DNA of 64,000 bases, taken from contig CAZSQA010000023.1 in NCBI GenBank assembly GCA_964608915.1, positions 40,513 through 104,512 of the forward strand. The letters are read 5' to 3'. The DNA comes from QWQI01 sp964608915 (GTDB lineage: Bacteria; Planctomycetota; Planctomycetia; Isosphaerales; Isosphaeraceae). Shown one piece after another: positions 25,717 to 34,568 of the stretch (position 1 is its first letter; each line of letters opens with the position of its first letter). The notes under the pieces were generated by a model that did not search any database, was not told where the DNA came from, and saw only the letters and a list, made by a program, of their open reading frames with translations. The position numbers and the translations under genes were made by a program.

Positions 25717-28274
25717 TGGCTGCGCCTCGGCTCGGCGCCGTAAAGATGCCGCACGAGAAAATCCGCCCTGCGGCGGCTTCCATAGGGCGTCTCGGCCGAG
25801 CCATGCCCTGCCCCTGGCACGACGAGCAGTTCGAAATCCTTGTCGGCTTTCACCAGCGCATTGGCCACCTGCATCGTGCTCGCGGGGTCGACATTCCTGT
25901 CCAGCTCACCCACCACCAGCATCAATTTACCTTGCATTTTATGGGCATGCACGGTGTTCGAGCTGGCTTCGTATTGCGGCCCGACCGGCCAGCCGAGCCA
26001 AAGCTCGTTCCACCAGATCTTGTCCATTCGGTTGTCATGGCATCCGCAATCGGCGACGGCAACTTTGTAGAGGTCATGATGATCGATCAACGCCCGCATC
26101 GCATTTTGACCGCCGGCCGATCCTCCGTAAATTCCGACTCTGTTCAGATCCATCCAGGGCCGCGTTTCGGCCGCCTTGCGGATCCAGGCCTTGCGGTCCG
26201 GGAAGCCTGCGTCCGCGAGATTCCCGGCCGCGACGTCGTGAAACGCCTTCGATCGCCAGTTCGTGCCCATGCCGTCGATCTGCACGACGACGAATCCAAG
26301 TTCGGCCATCTGATGCTGACGCATCTGAAGCCCCCAGCTCTTCGGCACATGTGCGCCATGCGGCCCGGCATAGATTTCCTCGACCACGGGATACTTCTTC
26401 GCCGGATCGAAATGCGACGGCGTGTATATCACGCCGAAAATGTCCGTAACGCCGTCACGTCCCTTGGCCACGAACCGTTCGGGCAATTTCCAGCCGGCCG
26501 AAATCAGGGAAGACGCGTCCGCCGCTTCGAGCTTCGCCAGCAGTTCGCCTGTCTCGGCCGATCGTATTTCGTGCACCGGGGGCATATCGACACGCGAATA
26601 GCGATCGAGAAATGACTTACCGTCAGGTGCGAACGTGATCGAATGATTGGCGTCGGCTTCCGTCAATGTGCGGAATTCGGAGCCGTCGAATTTCACACTT
26701 GCCAGATGCAATTGATACGGATCCTGCCCTTTGTGGAGCCCGCCCGCGGTGAACCAGAGCCGCTTGCCGGCTTCGTCGATCCGCTCGACCTTGCGCACGA
26801 CGAATTCACCTGATGTGAGCGGCTTCTCGACCTTACCGGCCAGCACGTCGACCCGATACAGATGATTGAATCCGGAGCGTTCCGACATCCACAAAAGCGT
26901 TTTCGAATCGTCCGTCCAGTGCATCCAGATTTTGTTCGTGTAGTCCACGAAAGTGTCGAACTTCTCTTCGACCACGGTCCGGGCCGATCCATCCGCCGAT
27001 TTCACTCCGACCAGCCGCACGACCTTATGGCCACGTTCGTTATAAAGAAAATAAAATTCGGATGAATCCCCGGACCAATGAAACTGGTCCAGGCTCCACG
27101 GGTTTTCGAACAGGGCGTGATCGACGGGAATGACCTTGCCGGCCTCAAGATCGACGAGAACCGGCCAGACTCGTTCGATCTCGTCGCCGGGTTTGAGATA
27201 ATCGAATGCGATTTCCTTCGGCTGAAGCTGATCGGCAGGCGAGCTTTCGATGATTTTGACGATGCGCTGCCCTGGCGGCTTCACGCGCAGGGCGATCGCT
27301 TTCTTGCCGTCAGGCGAAACGCGGAACGGCCCTCGATAGGCATCGGCCTGCGTACCGTCGGTCGTAAGCGGCTTCCATTCGGCGGTTTCCGAATTTCGAA
27401 ATTCCAGATTGTGCCCCTGAACACGAAGCTTCGGGTGCGAATCGACGGTTCCTTCGTCCCGCCGCTGTCGATTTTTCTTTTTCGCGGCGTCCCGATTTCG
27501 GCCCGACTTGCTCTTCTCCTTCGGGATTTCCGTATCTTTCGAAGGCCGATATGGCCGAATTTCGACCGTCACCGGAACGTCGTCGGCTTCGATCCAGGCC
27601 AGGTCGTTACCCTTGTCGTCGAAAGCCCGCCAGACATGGCCGCCGAAGGTGTGCTGACGCCGCTCTTCGCCGGGTTTCAAATGGCCATAACCTTTTGGCT
27701 TGCCTTCCGGGTCGATCCATTGCAAATGCGCGTCGGCACCGCTGGCGTTCACGAACGTCACGAACGTTTCGGGCCCCTGCCTCAGGCTGGCTCGGGGTGC
27801 GGAGCGTTCGGTCTCATCCGTTGCTATTTCGTTTCCCGGCTCTTCTCTCTCGAGCTTGTCGCCGCCTGGCGTCCAGCGGTAGCTTTCGCCGGATATCTTT
27901 ATCGAAAAAGAGTCGGGCGAGGTTTTCGAACGAGCGATCGCTTCGACCAGGTTCCCGCCCGTGGTCCGGGACTCGATCCTCGGCAGGGCCGATTTCAATT
28001 TCTCCGAATCGATCACGACCGTTCTCGATTTCGAAGCAGGATCGACATACACCCATTCGAAATTCGAACCCGGGCCGGTTTTGACGCGATACCAGAACGA
28101 TCCGTCCGGCTGCCATACCGGCAGCACCAGTTCACGAAGGACTTTGTCCGCGACACGCCCGGGAAGGGACGACGCCAGGTCATATTCCCGTTTCGAGCCC
28201 TGTGAGAACGCAACCGAAGGCGAAATGACCACCGCGATCGTTGCCCACACGCACAGCTTTACGAAATTCGCCAT
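25713..28274 (-). CDS. Secreted S9 (DPP-IV-like) peptidase with VHL-like domain
   Basis: 853 residues. A signal peptide ends near AFS-QGSKR. Residues about 168-240 match the von Hippel-Lindau beta domain: FVTFVNASGADAHLQWIDPE, GYGHLKPGEERRQHTFGGHV, WRAF. A basic linker (about 250-275) leads to the beta-propeller (repeats with SPDGKKAIALR, SGDSSEFYFLYNERG, TDDSKTLLWMSERSG) and the catalytic alpha/beta-hydrolase domain. The triad is visible as Ser719 in GGSAGG, Asp792 in ELDRNV and His824 in GAGHGS. It likely releases dipeptides outside the cytoplasm. The VHL-like insertion is unusual outside planctomycetes. Confidence 0.93.
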   Translation of the reverse strand: MANFVKLCVWATIAVVISPSVAFSQGSKREYDLASSLPGRVADKVLRELVLPVWQPDGSFWYRVKTGPGSNFEWVYVDPASKSRTVVIDSEKLKSALPRIESRTTGGNLVEAIARSKTSPDSFSIKISGESYRWTPGGDKLEREEPGNEIATDETERSAPRASLRQGPETFVTFVNASGADAHLQWIDPEGKPKGYGHLKPGEERRQHTFGGHVWRAFDDKGNDLAWIEADDVPVTVEIRPYRPSKDTEIPKEKSKSGRNRDAAKKKNRQRRDEGTVDSHPKLRVQGHNLEFRNSETAEWKPLTTDGTQADAYRGPFRVSPDGKKAIALRVKPPGQRIVKIIESSPADQLQPKEIAFDYLKPGDEIERVWPVLVDLEAGKVIPVDHALFENPWSLDQFHWSGDSSEFYFLYNERGHKVVRLVGVKSADGSARTVVEEKFDTFVDYTNKIWMHWTDDSKTLLWMSERSGFNHLYRVDVLAGKVEKPLTSGEFVVRKVERIDEAGKRLWFTAGGLHKGQDPYQLHLASVKFDGSEFRTLTEADANHSITFAPDGKSFLDRYSRVDMPPVHEIRSAETGELLAKLEAADASSLISAGWKLPERFVAKGRDGVTDIFGVIYTPSHFDPAKKYPVVEEIYAGPHGAHVPKSWGLQMRQHQMAELGFVVVQIDGMGTNWRSKAFHDVAAGNLADAGFPDRKAWIRKAAETRPWMDLNRVGIYGGSAGGQNAMRALIDHHDLYKVAVADCGCHDNRMDKIWWNELWLGWPVGPQYEASSNTVHAHKMQGKLMLVVGELDRNVDPASTMQVANALVKADKDFELLVVPGAGHGSAETPYGSRRRADFLVRHLYGAEPRRSQ

Positions 28275-28325
28275 CGGATCCGCACTCCTGCCGTCAATTC
28301 CGAATTCGAAACGCGGTGATCCCGG

Positions 28326-29618
28326 TCAGATTCTCTCGGCCATCAACCGTTCGATATCGCCTACCTCGATCGGAATGTCGGCCATCAGGTCCACAGGGCC
28401 GTTTTCGGTCACCACGACATTGTTTTCCAGCCTAACGCCGAAGCCTTCCTCAGGAATGTAAATTCCAGGCTCCACCGTCAGTACCCAGCCCGGGGCGAAC
28501 GGTTCGTGCATCAGGCCGACATCGTGAACGTCCAGCCCGAGCACGTGCCCCAGGCCATGATTGAAATACTTGCGGCAGGCCGGCGTGCCGGGCTTCTGCT
28601 CGTCGATGTCCTTCTGCGTCAAAAGTCCCAGCCCCAGCAATTCCTGATTCATCATCTCCTGCGATTCACGGAACCAGTCCCGGTGCAACTTGCCTACGAC
28701 GCACCCGGCGACTGAAGCCTTGTGCACGCGCAAGACCGCTTCATAAACGGACCGCTGCCTGGCGGTGAATTTGCCGGAGACGGGAATCGTGCGGGTCAGG
28801 TCGGCATTATAATTTGCGTAGTTCGCCGCGACGTCCAGAAGCAGCAATTCGCCGGATTTCAGCGTCTGGTCATTCTGATTGTAATGCAGAATGCACGAAT
28901 TCGCGCCGCCGGCGATGATCGGGTTATAAGCGAATTTGCATCGATTGCGAGTGAATTCATGAATGAATTCCGCCTCGATCTCGTATTCCATCACTCCCGG
29001 CCGTGTCGCGTTCAGAACTCGTTCGAAACCCGATTTCGTCACGGCGATCGCTTTTTTCAGCAGGTCGATTTCCGTCGCGTCCTTCACGGCTCTCAGCCTG
29101 TGCATCAGCGGAGCGAGCCGCTTGTATGCATGCAGCGGATACCGGGCCTGAAGATCGCGAACGAAGCGGGCATCGCGGGTTTCCACCTCGATCACGGCCC
29201 GCTTGTGCTCGTTCGAATTGAGATAGACATTTTCGGCATCGCACATGAGCTGGTGCAGAATGGCGGGAAATTCGCTCGTCCACTTCACGTTGCGGAGCCC
29301 CGAGATCCGCACCGCATCTTCTTTCGAATGCTTGTGCCCTTCCCAGACTTTCAGGTGCTCGTTCGGCTCACGCAAGAAGAGAATTTCCCTCATCGTCTCA
29401 TCGGGATGATCCGGAAACAGGGCCAGGATCGACTCTTCCTGCTCGATGCCCGTCAACCAGAAGAGGTCGGCGTTGGGCTGTATCAGCAGCGTGCCGTCGG
29501 CGTTGGTCGGCAGAATATCGTTGGCGTTTACGATCGCCAGGGATTTCGCGGCAAGATGCGATTTCAGTCGGTCGCGATGGCCGATGAAAAGCTTGGGGTC
29601 GATGTGCAAATGTCGCAT
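28326..29618 (-). CDS. pepP: Xaa-Pro aminopeptidase (M24B)
   Basis: 430 residues from MRHLHIDPKLFIGHRDRLKS (ATG 29618). An ATG 11 codons upstream lacks a ribosome site, whereas GGAAG precedes this one. The N-terminal creatinase-like domain (QPNADLFWLTGIEQEESILA) precedes the pita-bread domain. The dinuclear metal ligands are in place: Asp in LLLLDVAANYANYNADLTRT, His in NHGLGHVLGLDVHD, Glu in VEPGIYIPEEG and Glu in GVRLENNVVVT. It removes an N-terminal residue ahead of proline in the cytoplasm. The start region is divergent from the P-type ATPase. Confidence 0.93.
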   Translation of the reverse strand: MRHLHIDPKLFIGHRDRLKSHLAAKSLAIVNANDILPTNADGTLLIQPNADLFWLTGIEQEESILALFPDHPDETMREILFLREPNEHLKVWEGHKHSKEDAVRISGLRNVKWTSEFPAILHQLMCDAENVYLNSNEHKRAVIEVETRDARFVRDLQARYPLHAYKRLAPLMHRLRAVKDATEIDLLKKAIAVTKSGFERVLNATRPGVMEYEIEAEFIHEFTRNRCKFAYNPIIAGGANSCILHYNQNDQTLKSGELLLLDVAANYANYNADLTRTIPVSGKFTARQRSVYEAVLRVHKASVAGCVVGKLHRDWFRESQEMMNQELLGLGLLTQKDIDEQKPGTPACRKYFNHGLGHVLGLDVHDVGLMHEPFAPGWVLTVEPGIYIPEEGFGVRLENNVVVTENGPVDLMADIPIEVGDIERLMAERI

Positions 29619-29799
29619 GGCTGGTTCGCTTCCAGGGGCGGCCTGATCCATAAAGGGACCAGTTGTCTATGACGGGAACGAGCGTTTAGGCTGTATACTG
29701 CCCGATCAGCGGAGTGGTTGTCGAGCCCCCAGCCCGCCAGGACAGACTCCCCGATGCCGCTTGCGGCAAGAATCTCCGGCCGATGATGAGTCACGAGAA

Positions 29800-31695
29800 A
29801 TGAACGCAGCAGCAAGCCCCACAGCCGCCAGCCCCGAATCCCGAGACTACCTTCGTATCGGTATCGCCGCGGCCGCGATCGTCGGGATCATGGCCCATGT
29901 CGTTCTGCGTGTCGTCATCGGTACCGGCCAATTGTCCGGTCCGTTTCGAACGGCCGACTGGCCGCTCGTCTTCGTCCTGATCGGGGGCGGCATTCCGCTG
30001 GTCGTCGGCCTGCTGGGCAATCTGTTACGTGCCGAATTCGGGTCGGATCTGCTTGCCGGCATTTCCATCGTGGCTTCCGTCATTCTCGGCGAATATCTGG
30101 CCGGCACGCTCGTCGTCCTGATGCTCTCCGGCGGCGAAGCTGTGGAGAGCTACGCCGTGAATCGGGCCAAATCGGCCCTGGCGGCATTGGCGAAGCGCCT
30201 GCCGAACGTGGCACACAAGCTCGTGGAAGGCCGCATGATCGAAGTGCCGCTGGACGAAGTCGAAGTAGGAGATAGGCTCGTCATTCTGCCGCACGAGACC
30301 TCGCCCGTGGACGGAACCGTCGTCGAAGGCCGTTCGACCATGGACGAAGCCTACCTGACCGGCGAACCGTACAAAATTTCGAAAGCCCCGGGTTCGGCCA
30401 TCATTTCCGGCGCCATCAACGGCGAAGGAGCCTTGACCATCCGGGCCGATAAACGGGCCAAAGACTCACGGTACGCCAAAATCATGCACGTGATGCAGGA
30501 AAGCGAACGCAACCGCCCCCGCATGCGCCGTCTGGGCGACCGCCTCGGGGCCTTTTACACCCCTCTGGCTGTTTCGATCGCCCTGGCGGCCTGGCTGGGC
30601 AGCGGAGAATCTCGCCGGTTTCTTGCCGTGCTCGTCGTGGCCACGCCCTGCCCGCTTCTCATCGCCATTCCCGTGGCCATTCTCGGGTCAATTTCGCTGG
30701 CCGCGCGCCGGGGCATCATCATCAAGGACCCTTCCGTCCTCGAACGACTCAGCACCTGTCGCACGGCGATTTTCGACAAAACCGGCACGCTCACTTATGG
30801 CCGCCCGCGCCTGGCCGAAATCCGCCGCCTGGGTAATTGGACGGACGACGAAACCATCCGCCTGGCCGCGGGCCTGGAACGGTATTCGAAACACCCGTTG
30901 GCCGACCCGATCCTGCGCGAGGCCGACACCCGCCGCCTGCCCCCGGCCGAAACCTCGCAAGTGGCCGAGAAGCCGGGCCAGGGGCTAAGCGGCCTCGTCG
31001 AAGGTCATGAAGTGCTCATCACAAGCCGTTCGAAATGGCTGAAGGAGCATCCCGGCGACGCTGGCGTGATGCCTGAAGACACCGTCGGCCTTCAGTGCGT
31101 CGTGGCCATCGACGGCAAGCCGGCCGCCTTCTGCCTGTTCCGAGACGAACCCCGGCCCGACGGCCAGTCGTTCGTCCGCCACCTTCGGCCGCACCACCAC
31201 TGGAACCGCATTCTACTCGTTTCCGGCGACCGCGAAAGCGAAGTGAAATATCTGGCCGATCATGTCGGCATCGATGAAATTTACGCCGGCATTTCGCCCG
31301 AGGGCAAGGTCGAAATCACCCGCCGCGAAAACGCCGCGGCCCCGACGGTTTTCATGGGCGACGGCATCAACGACGCCCCCGCCCTGGCCGCCGCGACCGT
31401 GGGCGTCGCCATGGGGCAATCGAGCGACGTCACCGCAGAAGCCGCCGGGGCCGTGATCATGGACGGCAGCCTGCGCAAGGTGGACGAACTGCTGCACGTG
31501 GGTGATCGGCTGCGGCGAATCGCCCTGCAAAGTGCCCTGGGCGGCATGGCGCTTTCCGTAGGAGGCATGCTTCTCGCTTCGTTCGGCCTGCTGACGCCCG
31601 TCGGCGGTGCCGTGCTTCAAGAGGCGATCGACCTGGCCGCCGTCTTCAACGCCCTGCGCACGGCCTTCGCACCGAAGCGTTTGACGGATTATTGA
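29800..31695 (+). CDS. P1B-type metal-transporting ATPase, TPC class
   Basis: 631 residues from MNAAASPTAASPESRDYLRI (ATG 29800). No N-terminal metal-binding domain is present. Landmarks: TGEP (about 187-190), the membrane motif ATPCPLLIAIP (TPC at 282-284, then six residues and Pro), phosphorylated Asp326 in DKTGTLT, the SKHPLADPI His-Pro motif, and MGDGINDAPALAAATVG. A TPC signature in place of CPC points to the P1B-5-like subgroup, associated with Ni or Fe export. Those described often carry a C-terminal hemerythrin domain, which is absent here. Substrate is therefore uncertain. Confidence 0.9.
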   Translation: MNAAASPTAASPESRDYLRIGIAAAAIVGIMAHVVLRVVIGTGQLSGPFRTADWPLVFVLIGGGIPLVVGLLGNLLRAEFGSDLLAGISIVASVILGEYLAGTLVVLMLSGGEAVESYAVNRAKSALAALAKRLPNVAHKLVEGRMIEVPLDEVEVGDRLVILPHETSPVDGTVVEGRSTMDEAYLTGEPYKISKAPGSAIISGAINGEGALTIRADKRAKDSRYAKIMHVMQESERNRPRMRRLGDRLGAFYTPLAVSIALAAWLGSGESRRFLAVLVVATPCPLLIAIPVAILGSISLAARRGIIIKDPSVLERLSTCRTAIFDKTGTLTYGRPRLAEIRRLGNWTDDETIRLAAGLERYSKHPLADPILREADTRRLPPAETSQVAEKPGQGLSGLVEGHEVLITSRSKWLKEHPGDAGVMPEDTVGLQCVVAIDGKPAAFCLFRDEPRPDGQSFVRHLRPHHHWNRILLVSGDRESEVKYLADHVGIDEIYAGISPEGKVEITRRENAAAPTVFMGDGINDAPALAAATVGVAMGQSSDVTAEAAGAVIMDGSLRKVDELLHVGDRLRRIALQSALGGMALSVGGMLLASFGLLTPVGGAVLQEAIDLAAVFNALRTAFAPKRLTDY

Positions 31696-31846
31696 AAGTT
31701 GCCGTCGCGATTCGGAACGGATCGCATCGGACACGCGAAATCCTCCTGAACGGATTGTGACGAGATTCCCGCCGCGATAGAATTTTCTCTGCGGAGCAAT
31801 CTGTCCACTCCATCGACGAATCCTCAGGTACGAAAGACGAAAAGCC

Positions 31847-32350
31847 ATGCTCATTCCGGTCCTTTGCGTTTCGTTCGTACTCACAGGCTTCATTTCCGCC
31901 GGACAGGACGCCGCGTCAGGCAAATCCGGCACTCAGGCGACGAAATCGGTCGAATCGGGGCCCGAAGAAGCCCTGCGAGGCTTTCTACTGGCGATCGGGA
32001 CGAAAGACGAAGCGAAATTGCGTTCGATAACGCTGCCGCACGACGATTTCGAATGGCTTCTGAAGGGCCAGGCCGTGCCTGCCGACATCCGCAAGAATTT
32101 CGAAGAATTCGTCAACCAGTCGCCGATCCGAACGCTCAAGGCAGGCGAAACGCTCGAATTGCCAGGAGGGCGTGAATTGAAAGTCGAACCCGCCGACGTA
32201 TCCGGGGACAAGACCATGCTGATGTTCGGCCGCGATCCGCTGCCGCACAAACTGCGCAAGGTCGACGGCCAGTGGAAAGTCGACCCGTCGTCGATCGTTT
32301 CAGCCCGCAAGGCAGCCGATGCGGCCCGCAAGAAAAAGGCCGCGCAGTGA
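31847..32350 (+). CDS. Exported protein, unknown function
   Basis: 167 residues. A short signal peptide (MLIPVLCVSFVLTGFISAGQ) is followed by a mixed alpha/beta domain: GPEEALRGFLLAIGTKDEAK, then FEWLLKGQAVPADIRKNFEE, then LPHKLRKVDGQWKVDPSSIV, and a Lys/Ala-rich end. The last part (DGQWKVDPSS) resembles SnoaL/DUF4878-type export domains, but the match is not specific. It stands alone between the ATPase and the RNA ligase, all on the same strand. Confidence 0.72.
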   Translation: MLIPVLCVSFVLTGFISAGQDAASGKSGTQATKSVESGPEEALRGFLLAIGTKDEAKLRSITLPHDDFEWLLKGQAVPADIRKNFEEFVNQSPIRTLKAGETLELPGGRELKVEPADVSGDKTMLMFGRDPLPHKLRKVDGQWKVDPSSIVSARKAADAARKKKAAQ

Positions 32351-32640
32351 TCGTCGAGGGCAGCTGAGTGCGTAATGGCAAGTCGCGGATCATGTCCATT
32401 TCCGCGGATGCCGGAACGGCTTCGGCATCGAACTGAATTCGTTCTCGATCGAAATGCCGGGCGCCGGAACGAACTGCCTGGCCTGGGTCGAATCGAGGAT
32501 TTCATTCGATCTTGACTTCGCGCGGCACGCTTCAGAGGATTCACTTTCGCACGGGTGATCCTGTGTCGCCTGATAGTGGACGAAACCAGATTCGAATCTG
32601 GTCACTTGTACCAATCCGGTAATCGTCGGGAATCGATCCG
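32351..32640. other. Leader region of the RNA-repair operon
   Basis: 290 bases without a supported gene. The only clear element is the 18-bp palindrome at 32585-32602. A TTGACT at about 32511 has no convincing partner at the -10 position. Confidence 0.5.
32585..32602. promoter_or_regulatory. Perfect 18-bp palindrome upstream of RNA ligase gene
   Basis: ACCAGATTCGAATCTGGT reads the same on both strands and ends 38 bases before the ATG of the RNA ligase gene. It could be a repressor or activator site. As RNA it forms a stem with a TTCGAAT-like loop resembling a tRNA T-arm, although no other tRNA arms are visible around it. Confidence 0.55.
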
Positions 32641-33381
32641 ATGGGCGCTTCGCACGGCAATTTCACGAAATATCCCCGCACACCTCACCTGTTCGGATCG
32701 ACCGGCACGGCGGACGACAAGCACATGGGGCAAAAGGAATCTCTGGCCTTCATCGCTGACGATTCGCTCATCGTCGAGGAAAAGCTGGATGGCACCAATG
32801 TCGGCATCCATTTCGATCGTTCGGGGCGAATGATCCTGCAATGCCGCGGGCACGAAATCACCACCGGCATGCATCCGCAATATGACCTGTTCAAACAATG
32901 GTGTCAAATCAAGCGGCCCGATTTCGAACAGATGCTGACGGACAGTCTCATCCTGTTCGGCGAATGGCTGTATGCCCGCCACAGCGTGCATTATCTTGGC
33001 CTGAACCATTACTTTCAGGAATTCGACATCTACGACAAACGCCGCGGCGCATTCCTGGATTTTCGCACTCGAATGGACCTGATCGGCCCCCTCGGTATCG
33101 AATCGGTTCCTGTTTTGCACTCTGGCTCGATCGATGAGGATCGTCTGAAGAAACTGATCGGCCCGAGCCGATTTCGAAGCCGTTTCGATAACCCCCTCAC
33201 CGGCAAGACCGACGACCTGATGGAAGGGCTTTATTTGAGAACCGAAGCGGGCGGTGTCGTCACGGGGCGTGCCAAATTCGTTCGGCCCGAATTCGTTCTC
33301 AAGATCAATCAGAGCGAGCACTGGCAGTACCAGATGATGGTACCCAACACGCTCGCTGACGGAACGGACATCTGGAAATGA
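32641..33381 (+). CDS. ATP-dependent RNA ligase
   Basis: 246 residues. The nucleotidyltransferase motifs are all visible: motif I EEKLDGTNVG with the lysine nucleophile Lys48, LFGEWLYARHSVHY (Glu108), the IIIa-like FQEFDIYD (125-132), motif IV MEGLYLRTE (Glu195) and motif V GRAKFVRPEFVLKI (Lys212). This is the Rnl2-like RNA-ligase layout. It would adenylate itself with ATP and seal 3'-OH to 5'-phosphate RNA ends. No separate C-terminal domain follows motif V beyond about 25 residues. The gene overlaps the HD-kinase gene by four bases (ATGA), so both are made together. Confidence 0.88.
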   Translation: MGASHGNFTKYPRTPHLFGSTGTADDKHMGQKESLAFIADDSLIVEEKLDGTNVGIHFDRSGRMILQCRGHEITTGMHPQYDLFKQWCQIKRPDFEQMLTDSLILFGEWLYARHSVHYLGLNHYFQEFDIYDKRRGAFLDFRTRMDLIGPLGIESVPVLHSGSIDEDRLKKLIGPSRFRSRFDNPLTGKTDDLMEGLYLRTEAGGVVTGRAKFVRPEFVLKINQSEHWQYQMMVPNTLADGTDIWK

Positions 33382-34490
33382 AAACCTGGAATGACTTTCG
33401 TTCGGCCAGCACGGGCAGAATCATGTTCTGGGCAGCCTCTCAGCCCTGGGCCGATGAAATGAAGTCCTGCATGCAGGACAGCGAATGGCATGCCGAAGGG
33501 GATGTCTGGACACACACATGCATGGTCGTCGACGAACTCGAAAGGCTCAAAGAGTGGAACGATCTGAGCCGCGACGAGCGATTGCACCTGATCTTCACCG
33601 CCCTGTTCCATGATTCCGGCAAACCGGCGACGACCGTCACCGACGCCGTGACCGGCAAGGTGCAATCCCCGAAGCATTCGGCCGCAGGTGAGAGTATCTG
33701 CCGCAATGCGCTTAGTGACCTTGGCTGCGATCTTCGCACTCGAGAGGCCATCTGCGGCCTGGTACGCTATCACGGCCGCCCCGCATTCCTGCAACACCGT
33801 TCGAAGCCTGAAATGGAATTGATCGAGCTTTCCTGGCTCGTCAGTCACAAACTCCTGCATCTGTTCGCGCTGGCCGATTTTCGCGGGCGGAAGTCCGACT
33901 CATCGAATCGCACGGAGACTGACCTCGACCTCTGGAAAATGGTGGCTGAAGAAGTCGGCTGTTTCGAATCGCCTTTCGTATTCGCCAATGATCACGCCCG
34001 CTTTCTGTTTTTCAGGAAGCAACTTTCGAGCCTGCATTATGTTCCGGTCGTGAATCATCGCTGCACGGTCACAGTCATGGCCGGGTTGCCCGGCTCGGGA
34101 AAAGACACCTGGCTGGCAAATAACAGGCCGGGTTTACGGATCGTCTCGCTGGATGATCTCCGCCGCGATTACGAAATCGATCCGACGGACAATCAGGGAA
34201 AAGTCATTCAGGCCGGCAGGGAACGGTGCCGCGAACACCTGCGCGCAGGGCGAGATTTCGCCTTCAACGCCACCAACACCTTGAAAATGACGCGATCCCG
34301 CTGGGTCGACCTCTGTGCCGACTACGGGGCACGAATCGAAATCGTTTACGTGGAACCGGCAATGGAAACGATCGCCCGGCAGAATGCAGGCCGCAAGTCG
34401 CCTGTCCCGAACGCCGTCATCAAAAAACTGACCGCCAGCCTCGACCCGCCCAACTGGACAGAATGCCATCACCTTACGATGGTCGAATGA
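33378..34490 (+). CDS. HD phosphoesterase-polynucleotide kinase fusion (HD-Pnk)
   Basis: 370 residues. The N-terminal half is an HD domain: His46 in WTHT, His78-Asp79 in FHDSGKP, and a later Asp167 in ALADFRGR. The C-terminal half is a P-loop kinase with GLPGSGKDT (236-244), SLDDLRRD (257-264), NATNTLK and a helical lid with Arg residues. This order matches the HD-Pnk enzyme described from Runella slithyformis, which removes 2',3'-cyclic or 3'-phosphates and phosphorylates 5'-OH ends. Such ends are what the adjacent ligase needs. Translation is coupled to the ligase through the ATGA overlap. Confidence 0.87.
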   Translation: MKTWNDFRSASTGRIMFWAASQPWADEMKSCMQDSEWHAEGDVWTHTCMVVDELERLKEWNDLSRDERLHLIFTALFHDSGKPATTVTDAVTGKVQSPKHSAAGESICRNALSDLGCDLRTREAICGLVRYHGRPAFLQHRSKPEMELIELSWLVSHKLLHLFALADFRGRKSDSSNRTETDLDLWKMVAEEVGCFESPFVFANDHARFLFFRKQLSSLHYVPVVNHRCTVTVMAGLPGSGKDTWLANNRPGLRIVSLDDLRRDYEIDPTDNQGKVIQAGRERCREHLRAGRDFAFNATNTLKMTRSRWVDLCADYGARIEIVYVEPAMETIARQNAGRKSPVPNAVIKKLTASLDPPNWTECHHLTMVE

Positions 34491-34568
34491 GATACAGAAA
34501 ACCTGAACGAGAAATGATCGACGGTCGGCGGTTCTCAAGCGAATCGAAGTGGTTTCGAAACGTCGAGT

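Noticed and set aside
29800..31695. Copper-exporting ATPase (CopA) call
   Set aside because: It lacks the CPC motif and metal-binding domains; TPC fits another subgroup.
32560..32615. tRNA gene suggested by a T-arm-like palindrome and ACCA
   Set aside because: No matching acceptor strand, anticodon arm or D-arm could be found upstream.
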